A DNA stretch of 64,000 nucleotides from Kitasatospora sp. MMS16-BH015 (GTDB lineage: Bacteria > Actinomycetota > Actinomycetes > Streptomycetales > Streptomycetaceae), in the NCBI RefSeq assembly GCF_002943525.1, contig NZ_CP025394.1, forward strand, positions 4,154,001 to 4,218,000. The letters are read 5' to 3'. Position numbers and translations under genes: made by a program. Of this stretch, positions 42,275 through 50,856 are shown piece after piece. Under the pieces are notes generated by a model. It was given only the letters and a program-made list of their open reading frames with translations, made no database searches and was not told where the DNA came from. Every line of letters begins with the position of its first letter. Within the stretch, counting starts at the first letter, position 1.

Positions 42275-45200
42275 GTGAGCAGCAGGCCGATCCGAGGTGC
42301 TGCCCGCCTCGCCGCGATACTCGACGCCCTGCCCGACGCGCTGCTGCTGGTCAACAGCAACGGCACGGTGGTCGACGCGAACCAGGCCGCCGTCCAGGCG
42401 ATGCAGGCTCCGGGGACCTCGCTGGTCGGCCGGGGTGTGCTGGACCTGCTGCCCGAGTTCGACCCGAGCCGGATCCCCGGCTCGATGCGGCCCGCCCCCC
42501 GCGAGCCGGAGGGCCCGGACCACCCGGTCCGGATGACCGCCCGCCGCACCGACGGCTCCTCCTTTCCGGTCGAGGTCTCCGGCAACGACTTCACCGACGA
42601 CGGCGCCGCCGCCTTCGGCGACCGCCGCTACGGCTTCGACCCGGGCGGCTCCACCGGCTCCGACCTGCTCCTGCTGCTGGTCCGCGACCTCACCGGCCGG
42701 CTCGGCGTCGAGGCGGAGCTGCGCCGCCAGCACAAGCAGACCGAGATGATCCTGCGGGCCGCTGCCGAGGGCGTGCTCGGCGTGGACCTGGACGGCCGGG
42801 TGGTGCTGGTCAACCCCGCCGCCGCGCACATCCTCGACTACCGGGCCAGCGAGCTCGGCGGGCGCGAGCTGCACCCGCTGGTGCAGCACTCGCACCCGGA
42901 CGGCAGCCCCGCCGCCGTGGAGACCTCCGCGCTGATGGACACCCTGCACTCGGGCCGCAAGCACCGGGTGCGCGGCGCGGTGCTCTGGCGCAAGGACGGC
43001 CACCCGGTGACGGTGGACCTCACCACCGCGCCGGTCCGGGACGGCGAGCAGCTGGTCGGCGCCGTGATGACCTTCACCGACCGCACCCGCGAGCTGGCCC
43101 TGATCGCCCGCAACGAGCACCTCACCGCCGTGCTGGAGAGCGAGCTCGGCGGCGCCCTGACCGCCCTGCACCGCCGGATCGACGCCCTCGCGGGCGACCC
43201 GGCCGGCCAGCTCTGGCCCGAGGCCAACTGGACGCTGCGGCGGCTCGCCGACGAGTGCCGCCGGTTCTCCACCCTGATAGAGGGCGTGCTCGACCACCAG
43301 CGCTCCGAGGACGCCCTGGAGACCGGCCGCAAGCCGGCCCGGCGCAGCCCGGTCGGCCTGGACAAGATCGTGCAGACCGCCGTCGAGCAGGCCGGCGAGC
43401 TGGTCGGGGCCGGCCGGGTCCGGTACTCGGTGCACGCCGCCGCCCTGGAGGTCACCGCCGACCGCGACCGGCTGTCCCAGGCGCTGGCCCACCTGGTGGC
43501 CGACGTCAGCGGCGTCGCCCTCTCGCTGGACGGCCCGGCCGCGCCGGTGGGCGAGCAGCTCGGCGTGCCCGCCCTGCCGCCGGTCGGCGGGGACGCCCCG
43601 ATGGTGGTGCTCGCCGCCGCGCAGCGCGGCGAGGCCGCCCGGATCGAGATCCGCGGCCCCGGTCGGGTGAGCAGCCCCGTGCACCTGCCGATCGCCCGCG
43701 CCATCGTGGAGCGGCACGGCGGGGTGCTCCAGCGGCACGAACTGCCCCGGCAGGCCGGCACCACGTACGTGGTGGAGCTCCCGCTCGACCCGGCCGCCGT
43801 GGCCAAGGCCGCGGCGGAGGGGCAGCGCACCGTGCCCAAGGAGACCGACACCGCGATGCTCCCGGACCTCCCCGAGGTCCCGCCCCGCCCCGAGCAGTCG
43901 CCCGTGGCCGGCCCCGACGCCCCCGACGAGGACACCCCGCCCGCCGACCCCGACCCCGGCTCCGGTGGCGGTGGTGGCGGCGGCAACGGTGGCGGCGGCT
44001 CCGGCCCGGGCCGCCCCGACCGGGGCGGACCGGACGCGGGTGCGGCCGACACCCGGCGCCCCACCGGCCCGATCGCCCTCGGCAGCGGCGCCCCGGCCCG
44101 CCCCGAGGGCCCGGCCGCCCCCCGCGAGGGCGCCGCCTACGCCAACGGCGACGGCTCCTGGGCCGAGACCGGCACCCCGCCCCACGGCACCCCGGCCGGC
44201 CCCGGAGCGGCCGCCCGGGACCCCTGGGCCGCCAATGGCGCCCACGGCGCCACCGGTGACAGCACCCCCGCCCACGGGGTCCCCGCCGGAGTGGCCGCCG
44301 GTGCCCCCGGCGCCGAGCTGCGGGCCGGGGAGGGCGAGGCACGGGCCGGGCGGCGCCGCCGGGTGGCCGAACCGGTGGCGGCCCTGTCGCTGCCGGGGGT
44401 GCCCGATCCCGGGACGCCGATCTACCCCGGCCTGGAGCACGCGCTGCCCGCCACCCCGCCCGAACCGGTGGCCGCACCCGCCGTACCGCCCACCGGCCGC
44501 CGCCGCCGGCTGGCCCTCCCCGCCGAGGCCTCCACGGGCGCCCAGGCTGCCCCGGACTCCCCCGAGCAGCCGGACTTCCCCAAGCAGCCGGACTCCCCCG
44601 CCGATCAGCCCCAGCCCGTGGGCAGCGGCCTCGCCGAGCTGGCCCCGGCCCGCCCGCGCGGCGGCTTCGCCGGGGCGTTCCCGCACGCCTTCCCGGAGGC
44701 CCAGGGCGCCAACCAGACCCCGGCCCTCCCGGTCCCTTCAGCCCCCGCCGGTCCAGCCCCCGCCGGTCCGGCCCCCGGCGCCAGCAGCGACCCGGCCACC
44801 GCGCCCGAGCCGGCCCGCCCGGCCGCCCGGCCGCTGCCCCCCGCGCACCCGCCGACCCTCCCGGCCGCCGGTGCCGCCCCGCAGTCGCCGGTCGACCGGC
44901 CCGAGGCGTTCCCCGGTCAGCCGTACCCGCCGCAGCCCACCACCCAGCCGTTCGCCGGTGACCCGCAGGCCGCCGCCGCCCGCCCCGGGGCCCTCCCGGT
45001 GCCCGCCGGCCAGCCCGGTCCGGCTGCCGCCGGCGTGCGGACGCCGCCGCGGCCGATGGCCGAGCTGGCGCGGTCGAGCGCGGAGGTGCCGGAGAACGAG
45101 GCGACCATGGTGGTGCCCGCCGTGGACGGCGAGGCGCGGCGGCTGCTGGTCTGGCCGGAGCCGGATCCGTCCACCAAGCTCGCGCTGCAGGCCCGGGGGT

Positions 45201-45859
45201 ACCGGCCGGTCATCGTCCGCTCCCGCGAGGAGGTGGACGCGCAGGTCGCGGCCTACCCGGCGGCGCTCTTCGTCGACCCGCTGACCGGGCCGATCACCCG
45301 CACCGCGCTCCAGTCGCTGCGCACGGCCGCGCTCAACAGCCGGGTGCCGGTGCTGGTCACGGCCGGGCTCGGGCAGGCCAACCGGGACGCCGCGTACGGC
45401 GCCGACCCCGCCGTGCTGCTGCGGGCACTCGCGCCGCGCGACAGCGAGCAGCACGCCCCCCGGGTGCTGCTGGTGGAGGCCGACCCGGACATCGCGGCGG
45501 CGCTGATCTCCAGCCTGGAGCGGCGCGGCATGCACGTGGAGCACGCGACCAGCGAGAACGACGCCGTCTCCCGGGCCAGCAGCGTGCAGCCGAACCTGGT
45601 GGTGATGGACCTGATGCAGATCCGCCGCCGCCGGCTCGGGCTGCTCGACTGGCTGCGCACCAACGACCGGCTGCACCGCACCCCGCTGGTCGTCTACACC
45701 TCGGTGGACCTCGACCCGGCGGAGCTGCCCCGGCTGCGCACCGGCGAGACGGTGCTCTTCCTCGCCGAGCGCTCGACCACCGAGGACGTGCAGGGCCGGA
45801 TCGTCGACCTGCTCGGCCGGATCGGCGCCCTGGGCGAGGTCTCGGCCGCCGGTCTGTAA
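42275..45859 (+). CDS. Hybrid PAS protein with degenerate kinase core and two receiver-like domains
   Basis: 1194 residues from GTG 42275, after AAGGAGA. Two PAS domains cover about 10-145 and 160-285 (VNSNGTVVDANQAA, VDLDGRVVLVNPAA, LWRKDGHPVTVDL). The kinase H-box aligns as LESELGGALT against the usual SHELRTPLT: residue 289 is Ser in place of His. The N-box Asn is also lost (HLVADV), while LPIARAIVERHGG survives. A Pro/Ala-rich linker spans about 515-930. Two receiver-like domains follow (about 935-1050 and 1060-1190); the second keeps Asp1112 in LVVMDLM. It probably senses through PAS and acts through its receiver rather than by autophosphorylation (inference). Confidence 0.85.
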   Translation: MSSRPIRGAARLAAILDALPDALLLVNSNGTVVDANQAAVQAMQAPGTSLVGRGVLDLLPEFDPSRIPGSMRPAPREPEGPDHPVRMTARRTDGSSFPVEVSGNDFTDDGAAAFGDRRYGFDPGGSTGSDLLLLLVRDLTGRLGVEAELRRQHKQTEMILRAAAEGVLGVDLDGRVVLVNPAAAHILDYRASELGGRELHPLVQHSHPDGSPAAVETSALMDTLHSGRKHRVRGAVLWRKDGHPVTVDLTTAPVRDGEQLVGAVMTFTDRTRELALIARNEHLTAVLESELGGALTALHRRIDALAGDPAGQLWPEANWTLRRLADECRRFSTLIEGVLDHQRSEDALETGRKPARRSPVGLDKIVQTAVEQAGELVGAGRVRYSVHAAALEVTADRDRLSQALAHLVADVSGVALSLDGPAAPVGEQLGVPALPPVGGDAPMVVLAAAQRGEAARIEIRGPGRVSSPVHLPIARAIVERHGGVLQRHELPRQAGTTYVVELPLDPAAVAKAAAEGQRTVPKETDTAMLPDLPEVPPRPEQSPVAGPDAPDEDTPPADPDPGSGGGGGGGNGGGGSGPGRPDRGGPDAGAADTRRPTGPIALGSGAPARPEGPAAPREGAAYANGDGSWAETGTPPHGTPAGPGAAARDPWAANGAHGATGDSTPAHGVPAGVAAGAPGAELRAGEGEARAGRRRRVAEPVAALSLPGVPDPGTPIYPGLEHALPATPPEPVAAPAVPPTGRRRRLALPAEASTGAQAAPDSPEQPDFPKQPDSPADQPQPVGSGLAELAPARPRGGFAGAFPHAFPEAQGANQTPALPVPSAPAGPAPAGPAPGASSDPATAPEPARPAARPLPPAHPPTLPAAGAAPQSPVDRPEAFPGQPYPPQPTTQPFAGDPQAAAARPGALPVPAGQPGPAAAGVRTPPRPMAELARSSAEVPENEATMVVPAVDGEARRLLVWPEPDPSTKLALQARGYRPVIVRSREEVDAQVAAYPAALFVDPLTGPITRTALQSLRTAALNSRVPVLVTAGLGQANRDAAYGADPAVLLRALAPRDSEQHAPRVLLVEADPDIAAALISSLERRGMHVEHATSENDAVSRASSVQPNLVVMDLMQIRRRRLGLLDWLRTNDRLHRTPLVVYTSVDLDPAELPRLRTGETVLFLAERSTTEDVQGRIVDLLGRIGALGEVSAAGL

Positions 45860-45903
45860 CCGCTGCGGGGCGGTAGCTGCGCCGCCGCTCTGTAGCCGCA
45901 CCC

Positions 45904-45932
45904 CCGCCGGGCCGCGCAGGGCGGCCCGGCGG
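45904..45932. terminator. Bidirectional terminator, PAS protein and acyl-CoA ligase genes
   Basis: A perfect 12-bp stem (CCGCCGGGCCGC, 45904-45915, with 45921-45932) and loop GCAGG between convergent genes. Confidence 0.8.
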
Positions 45933-45942
45933 CGAGCGGGCC

Positions 45943-47604
45943 TCAGCCCTTGCCCAGCAGGGTGACGTCCAGGGCGGATTCGGCGTAGCGGGCCCGGATC
46001 ACCTTCTTGTCGAACTTGCCCACCGAGGTCTTCGGGACGGCCTCCACGATCGACCAGCGCTCGGGCAGCTGCCAGGAGGCGACCCGCTCGGCCAGGAAGG
46101 CCCGCAGGCCGACCAGGTCGACGGTGGCGCCGGGGCGCAGCACCACGGTGGCCAGCGGGCGCTCGCCCCACTTCTCGTCCGGGACGGCGACCACGGCGGC
46201 CTCGGCCACCTCGGGGTGGGCCATCAGGTGGTTCTCCAGCTCCACCGAGGAGATCCACTCGCCGCCGGACTTGATCACGTCCTTGGCCCGGTCGGTGAGG
46301 GTCAGGTAGCCGTCGGCGGTGATGGTGCCCACGTCTCCGGTGCGCAGCCAGCCGTCCGGGCTGAACTTGTCCTCGGGCCGCTCGGGCTCGGCGCCCGCGC
46401 CGGCGAAGTAGGCGCCGGCGATCCACGGGCCGCGCACCTCCAGCTCGCCGGCGCTCTCGCCGTCGTGCGGCATCCGCTCGCCGCCGGGGCCGATCAGCCG
46501 GGCCTCGACCGAGGCGGGGAAGATGCCCTGGGTGACCCGGTACGGCCACTCCTCCTCCGGCGTCAGGCCGACCGGCGGCAGGGCGAAGGTGCCGAGCGGG
46601 GAGGTCTCGGTCATGCCCCAGGCGTGCACCACGTTGAGGCCGTGCCGCTCCTCGAAGGCCTTCATCAGCGCGGGCGGGCAGGCCGAGCCGCCGATCACGA
46701 CCATCCGCAGCGAGGAGACGTCGTGGCCGCCGGCGTCCAGCTCGTCGAGCAGGCCGTTCCAGATGGTCGGCACGGCGGCGCTCAGCGTGGGGCGGACGCG
46801 GTCGATCATCGCGGCCAGCGGCGCGGGCTGGAGGAAGCGGTCGGGCATCAGCAGGTCGGCGCCGACCATGAAGGAGGCGTGCGGCAATCCCCAGGCGTTC
46901 ACGTGGAACATCGGCACCACCGGCAGCGCGGTGTCCCGGCCGGAGAGCGCGAAACTGTCGGCCGAGGTGAGCTGCATGGCGTGCAGGTAGATCGAGCGGT
47001 GGCTGTAGACCACGCCCTTGGGGTCGCCGGTGGTGCCGGAGGTGTAGCAGATCGCGGCGGCCTCGCGCTCGTCGAGGTCGGTGCGCCACGGGTACTCGGT
47101 GGGCCGGTCGGCGATCAGCTCCTCGTACCCGTGCACCCCGCCGGCGAAGCCGGCGAGCAGCGCCGGGTCGTACGGGCCGTTCACCACGACGTGGCGCAGC
47201 GTCGGGGCGAGCTCCGGCAACACCCCGGCGAGCAGCGGCAGCACGCTGCCGTCCACGATGATCACCTGGTCGGCGGCGTGGTTGACGATGTAGGCCAGCT
47301 GGTGGGCGGGCAGCCGCAGGTTGAGGGTGTGCAGCACCGAGCCCATCGAGGGGATGGCGAGGTACGCCTCGAGGTGCTCGGCGTTGTTCCACATCAACGT
47401 CGCTATGACACTCCCGTCCGGCACGCCGAGCTCGTCCCGGAGGGCGTGGGCGAGCTGGGCGGCGCGGGCGCCGACCTCGGCGTAGCTGCGGACCTGCGGG
47501 CCGGTCCCGTCCCAGGTGGTGACCGTGGACCGGCCGTGGATGGTGCTGCCGTGCTGCAGAATCCGGGCGACGGTGAGCGGGACGTCCTGCATCGTGCTGA
47601 ACAC
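45943..47604 (-). CDS. Long-chain fatty acid-CoA ligase (AMP-binding)
   Basis: 553 residues from GTG 47604, after GGAGGACCC. The P-loop is ICYTSGTTGDPKGVVYSHRS, with the A5-type motif HAWGMTETSPLG, the hinge DRAKDVIKSGGEWISS and the catalytic Lys in PKTSVGKFDKKVIRA. This complete set identifies an acyl-CoA synthetase of the FadD family acting on medium or long chains. It feeds beta-oxidation or lipid synthesis. It has its own promoter region (148 bp) and no fatty-acid partner gene beside it. Confidence 0.93.
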   Translation of the reverse strand: MFSTMQDVPLTVARILQHGSTIHGRSTVTTWDGTGPQVRSYAEVGARAAQLAHALRDELGVPDGSVIATLMWNNAEHLEAYLAIPSMGSVLHTLNLRLPAHQLAYIVNHAADQVIIVDGSVLPLLAGVLPELAPTLRHVVVNGPYDPALLAGFAGGVHGYEELIADRPTEYPWRTDLDEREAAAICYTSGTTGDPKGVVYSHRSIYLHAMQLTSADSFALSGRDTALPVVPMFHVNAWGLPHASFMVGADLLMPDRFLQPAPLAAMIDRVRPTLSAAVPTIWNGLLDELDAGGHDVSSLRMVVIGGSACPPALMKAFEERHGLNVVHAWGMTETSPLGTFALPPVGLTPEEEWPYRVTQGIFPASVEARLIGPGGERMPHDGESAGELEVRGPWIAGAYFAGAGAEPERPEDKFSPDGWLRTGDVGTITADGYLTLTDRAKDVIKSGGEWISSVELENHLMAHPEVAEAAVVAVPDEKWGERPLATVVLRPGATVDLVGLRAFLAERVASWQLPERWSIVEAVPKTSVGKFDKKVIRARYAESALDVTLLGKG

Positions 47605-47752
47605 GGGTCCTCCTTGACCGGGCGGGCTGGGGCAGCCCGACTACTGGCCGGTAGCCTCGGCTGCTCAGCCCGATTCTGTCGGCCCGGGCGCCCGCTGTCA
47701 GCCACCTCGGCCGGAGTGAGACCTTGCCGACCCGACCGGACACCGGATCGGT

Positions 47753-48658
47753 TCAGGTCGCCACCAGACCGTCGAGCTGGTTGCGGTCGATCGCCAGGGT
47801 GGCTCCACCGTACGTCTCCTGCACGTCGCCGCGGTGCTGGTGGATCCGCTGGTGGTAGACCCACTGGTCGGCCCCGAGCGCGCCGTTGCCGTCGGTGGCG
47901 GCCCGGTCGTCCCAGCGGGCGTACCAGACCACGTCCGGCATCGGGGAGTTGCCCGCGCGGGCGGCGGCGGCCAGGTCGCGGACGCCGGAGTCGGCGCTGG
48001 AGTAGAAGCCGGAGTGGTAGCCGGCCGCGTGCAGGGCCTGGGTCCAGCCGAGGGTGAAGTCGACCACGGCCTTGGCGCAGGCCGCGTCCCCGCGCGGGTA
48101 GCTCTCGATGTCCAGGTAGACCGGGCTGCCCTGGCCCAGGCCCAGGGCGCGCACCGCCCGGGCCGCCTCGGCGGCCTCGGCCCGGCCCTGGTCCACGGCG
48201 GTGGCCGGGTCGATCCGGTGCGGCTTCTGCTTGGCGGTGCTGCACGGGGCCTGCAGGCCGACGTGGGTGGGCACCAGCAGCCAGCCCATCGCCCGCACCT
48301 GGCGGACCCAGTCGGCGGTGAGCCGGTGCTGGTCGCACGCTCGCTGGCCGCCGCTCACGTAGACGCCCACGGCCCGGTACGGGGAGGCCTCCCGCCAGGC
48401 CCGCATGGTGGCCAGCTCGGGGGCGTTGCAGGCGTCGAAGCCGGCGCCGGTGAAGACCTTGACGGGCAGCGCCTCGCGCTTCTTGCGCGGGTCGGAGAGC
48501 ACGGTGGGCGGCGGGACGGGGGCGGCCCGGGCCGCCCCGGCGAGCTCGACCCGGCGACCCGGCTCGGCCGGTCCGGGGTCGAGCGGCGCCATCGGGGCGA
48601 GGGCGAGCAGCAGGACGAGGGTGGCCGTCGCCAGGGACGCCGGGGCCAAGTAGCGCAT
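47753..48658 (-). CDS. Secreted DUF1906 protein (glycoside-hydrolase-like, Rv2525c type)
   Basis: 301 residues from ATG 48658. A hydrophobic signal segment (about 6-24) is followed by an Ala/Pro-rich stretch. The DUF1906 domain starts near 65 (GAGFDACNAPELATMRAW) with VGVYVSGGQRACD, VYLDIESYPRGD, GFYSSADSGVRDL, VWYARWD and TLAIDRNQLDG. Acidic residues in LDIESY and AIDRNQ are the probable catalytic ones of this TIM-barrel family. The family is thought to act on peptidoglycan or related glycans. It is the last gene before the divergent EamA transporter. Confidence 0.9.
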   Translation of the reverse strand: MRYLAPASLATATLVLLLALAPMAPLDPGPAEPGRRVELAGAARAAPVPPPTVLSDPRKKREALPVKVFTGAGFDACNAPELATMRAWREASPYRAVGVYVSGGQRACDQHRLTADWVRQVRAMGWLLVPTHVGLQAPCSTAKQKPHRIDPATAVDQGRAEAAEAARAVRALGLGQGSPVYLDIESYPRGDAACAKAVVDFTLGWTQALHAAGYHSGFYSSADSGVRDLAAAARAGNSPMPDVVWYARWDDRAATDGNGALGADQWVYHQRIHQHRGDVQETYGGATLAIDRNQLDGLVAT

Positions 48659-48914
48659 CCTTCGGTGGTAACCAGGGCCTCGGCGCGGCGCGCACCAGGC
48701 GCGCCGTCGGTGCGGGCACGATTCACCCGCCCGGCGGCGGGATCCGACGCACCGTCGCACCGACCGCACCGGCCACACCGGCCGACTTCGGCGGCCCGCC
48801 CGGGCGGCCCTGGTCACCCGGGGCCACCGCCCGTTCCATCCGGTCCTGGAACGTTCTGTCCACATCGTGGTAACGGGTTTGCCAGGGCTGCGGTCCTTAC
48901 TGCACACTCGGTGG

Positions 48915-49955
48915 ATGCCTACCACCAGCGAGCCCACCGTCGGCGTTCCCGCCGACGCCCTGGCCATGCCGCCCGCCCCCAAGGGCGAGCCCGCCGGCGA
49001 GCGCGGCAGCTGGCGACGACGTGGTGCGGGGACGGAACCGGGCGCAGCACCGCCGGGGCAGCCGACACTGCTCCGGAAGAACCCGCTGCGGCGCCTGGGA
49101 GTCATCCCGGCGCCGCTTCTCTGTGTCGGGGCGATGTTCACCGTGCAGCTGGGCATCGCGCTCTCCCGGCCGCTGTTCGGGCCGCTCGGGGTGGGCGGGG
49201 CGACCTTCCTGCGGATCACGGTGGCCGCCGCGATCCTGCTGGCCGTGACCCGGCCCCGACTGCGCGGGCGCAGCCCGCGCCAGCTGGCGGCGGCGGCGCT
49301 GCTCGGGCTGACCTCGGGCGGGATGACCCTGCTCTTCGCCGGGGCGGTGGACCGGCTGCCGATGGGCACCGCCGCCACCATCGAGTTCCTCGGCCCGCTG
49401 AGCGTGGCGCTGGCCTTCTCCCGACGGCTGAGCCACCTGCTCTGGGCGCTGCTCGCGGCCGGCGGGGTGGCCCTGCTCACCCTGCTGGGAGAAGGGGGTC
49501 ACGCGGGCGGCGGGCTCGACCCGGTCGGGCTGCTCTGCGCCTTCGGGGCGGCCGCCTGCTACGCCGGGTACATCCTCTTCACCGACAAGGTGGGGGCGGT
49601 CTTCGAGGGCTTCGAGGGCCTGGCCGTCTCCTTCGGGGTGGCCGCCGTGGCGCTGGCCCCGTTCGGCCTCGGGCCGGCCTGGCACGGCCTGGCCGCCTCG
49701 CCGCACCCCTGGCTGCTGCTGCTCGCGGTGGCCGGGGTGGCGCTGCTGCTGCCGGTGATCCCGTACGCGCTGGAGATGACGGCGGTGCGGCGGCTGGGCC
49801 AGCGGGTGTTCAGCGTGCTGGTCAGCCTGGAGCCGGCGGTGAGCGCGCTGGTCGGCCTGGTGGTGCTCGGGCAGCTGCTCGGCGGGCCGCAGCTGGCCGG
49901 GATCGCCTGCGTGGTGGCCGCCAGCGTGGGCGCGACCCTCACCGGCCGACGGTAG
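48915..49955 (+). CDS. EamA family transporter (RhtA-like)
   Basis: 346 residues from ATG 48915. The first 75 residues are hydrophilic and Pro/Gly-rich, longer than usual. Ten TM helices follow in two EamA halves: LSRPLFGPLGVGGATFLRIT, MGTAATIEFLGPLSVALAF, YAGYILFTDKVG and LVSLEPAVSALVGLVVLGQLL. The relative RhtA exports threonine/homoserine, but the substrate cannot be read here. The start could lie nearer residue 70. A terminator follows at 49985. Confidence 0.88.
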   Translation: MPTTSEPTVGVPADALAMPPAPKGEPAGERGSWRRRGAGTEPGAAPPGQPTLLRKNPLRRLGVIPAPLLCVGAMFTVQLGIALSRPLFGPLGVGGATFLRITVAAAILLAVTRPRLRGRSPRQLAAAALLGLTSGGMTLLFAGAVDRLPMGTAATIEFLGPLSVALAFSRRLSHLLWALLAAGGVALLTLLGEGGHAGGGLDPVGLLCAFGAAACYAGYILFTDKVGAVFEGFEGLAVSFGVAAVALAPFGLGPAWHGLAASPHPWLLLLAVAGVALLLPVIPYALEMTAVRRLGQRVFSVLVSLEPAVSALVGLVVLGQLLGGPQLAGIACVVAASVGATLTGRR

Positions 49956-49984
49956 GGCTCGTCTCACGGCGCACCCGGACGCGC

Positions 49985-50020
49985 GGGAAGGGGCGGTGCC
50001 TGACGGCACCGCCCCTTCCC
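49985..50020. terminator. Terminator after EamA transporter gene
   Basis: A perfect 16-bp stem (GGGAAGGGGCGGTGCC, 49985-50000, with 50005-50020) and loop TGAC. Confidence 0.85.
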
Positions 50021-50196
50021 GTAGCCGTACCCGGAGCAGGTGACCCTTCCCGCCCCCGGGGCTCCCGGCTGCTCCCCCGCGCCACGAGGGGATACCCATG
50101 GGTGGTCCGGGTGCTCAGCTCACCCGGACCGGCCCTCGTGGCGCACCGGCGACGCCCCCGCCGCCGGTGGGGAGACCGGGCCCCGCGCCGGGCCCG

Positions 50197-50526
50197 TCAG
50201 TGGAAGACGGGCGCGAAGACGAAGTGGAAGTCGCGGTTGGACTGGTCGTTGAAGACGAAGCCGGTGTTGTGGTCGACCTGGAAGTTGTTGTTCTGGTTGG
50301 ACGCACCGGAGCCGGTGGCGGTCTGCTGGGTGGTGTTGTAGTTGCCGCTCACCGAGCCGAAGATGTTCCCACTGTCGTGGTTGGAGACCACGCTGCTGTT
50401 GGAACCGTTGCCGGCGAGAGCGCCGTTGTCGGCCGAGGCGGCGCCTGCCCCGGCGAGCAGCAGACCGGCGGCGAGCGGGGCGGCGACCAGCAGGCCGGCC
50501 AGACGAAGGGTGCGAGTGCGAGCCAT
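50197..50526 (-). CDS. Small secreted Asn/Gln/Ser-rich protein
   Basis: 109 residues from ATG 50526. A clear signal peptide reads MARTRTLRLAGLLVAAPLAA, with cleavage after GAASA. The mature part (about 75 residues) has repeated Asn/Ser/Gln-rich strips (NGSNSSVVSNHDSGNIFGSV, NYNTTQQTATGSGASNQNNN), then NTGFVFNDQSNRDFHFVFA. There are no Cys. Its size, secretion and composition recall small surface or amyloid-type proteins of aerial hyphae, but it shows neither a chaplin Cys pair nor the rodlin sequence. Function unknown. Confidence 0.75.
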   Translation of the reverse strand: MARTRTLRLAGLLVAAPLAAGLLLAGAGAASADNGALAGNGSNSSVVSNHDSGNIFGSVSGNYNTTQQTATGSGASNQNNNFQVDHNTGFVFNDQSNRDFHFVFAPVFH

Positions 50527-50572
50527 GAGTACCTCCAGGCGGCTGACGGACCATCGGATCCGTCGGCCGGTT

Positions 50573-50582
50573 GTTACGTAAC
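50573..50582. promoter_or_regulatory. Palindrome in the promoter region of the Asn-rich protein gene
   Basis: GTTACGTAAC is a perfect 10-bp palindrome 47 bp upstream of the gene, with ACGGA/TCCGT also inverted nearer the start. The remaining gap (50583-50856) to the FAD oxidase stop shows nothing I can assign. Confidence 0.4.
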
Positions 50583-50856
50583 TGCGGTGCATTGAGCGGG
50601 AGTTCACGGCCAGATGAACCCCGTGGCTGCGACGCCGAGAGCAAGACTTCCGCAGGGCCGGGCCGGTCGCCAGCAGTTGATCTCCTTTTCGCCCGTTCGC
50701 GTGACTTTGCGAGACGGTGCGCATACTCCGCAGATCCCGGGTTCGTGGGCAGACACACCGGCGGCCACCTGCGGGTTCCGCCGAACGGCGGGCCCGCGGC
50801 GGCCGCCGGGGAGGGCGCGCGCACTCGAACGGCGCGCCCGGGGAGCTCACGGAGTG

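Noticed and set aside
44738..47743. 1001-codon minus-strand frame
   Set aside because: It spans parts of two real genes in the wrong frame and lacks any domain; the FadD frame inside it has full motifs.
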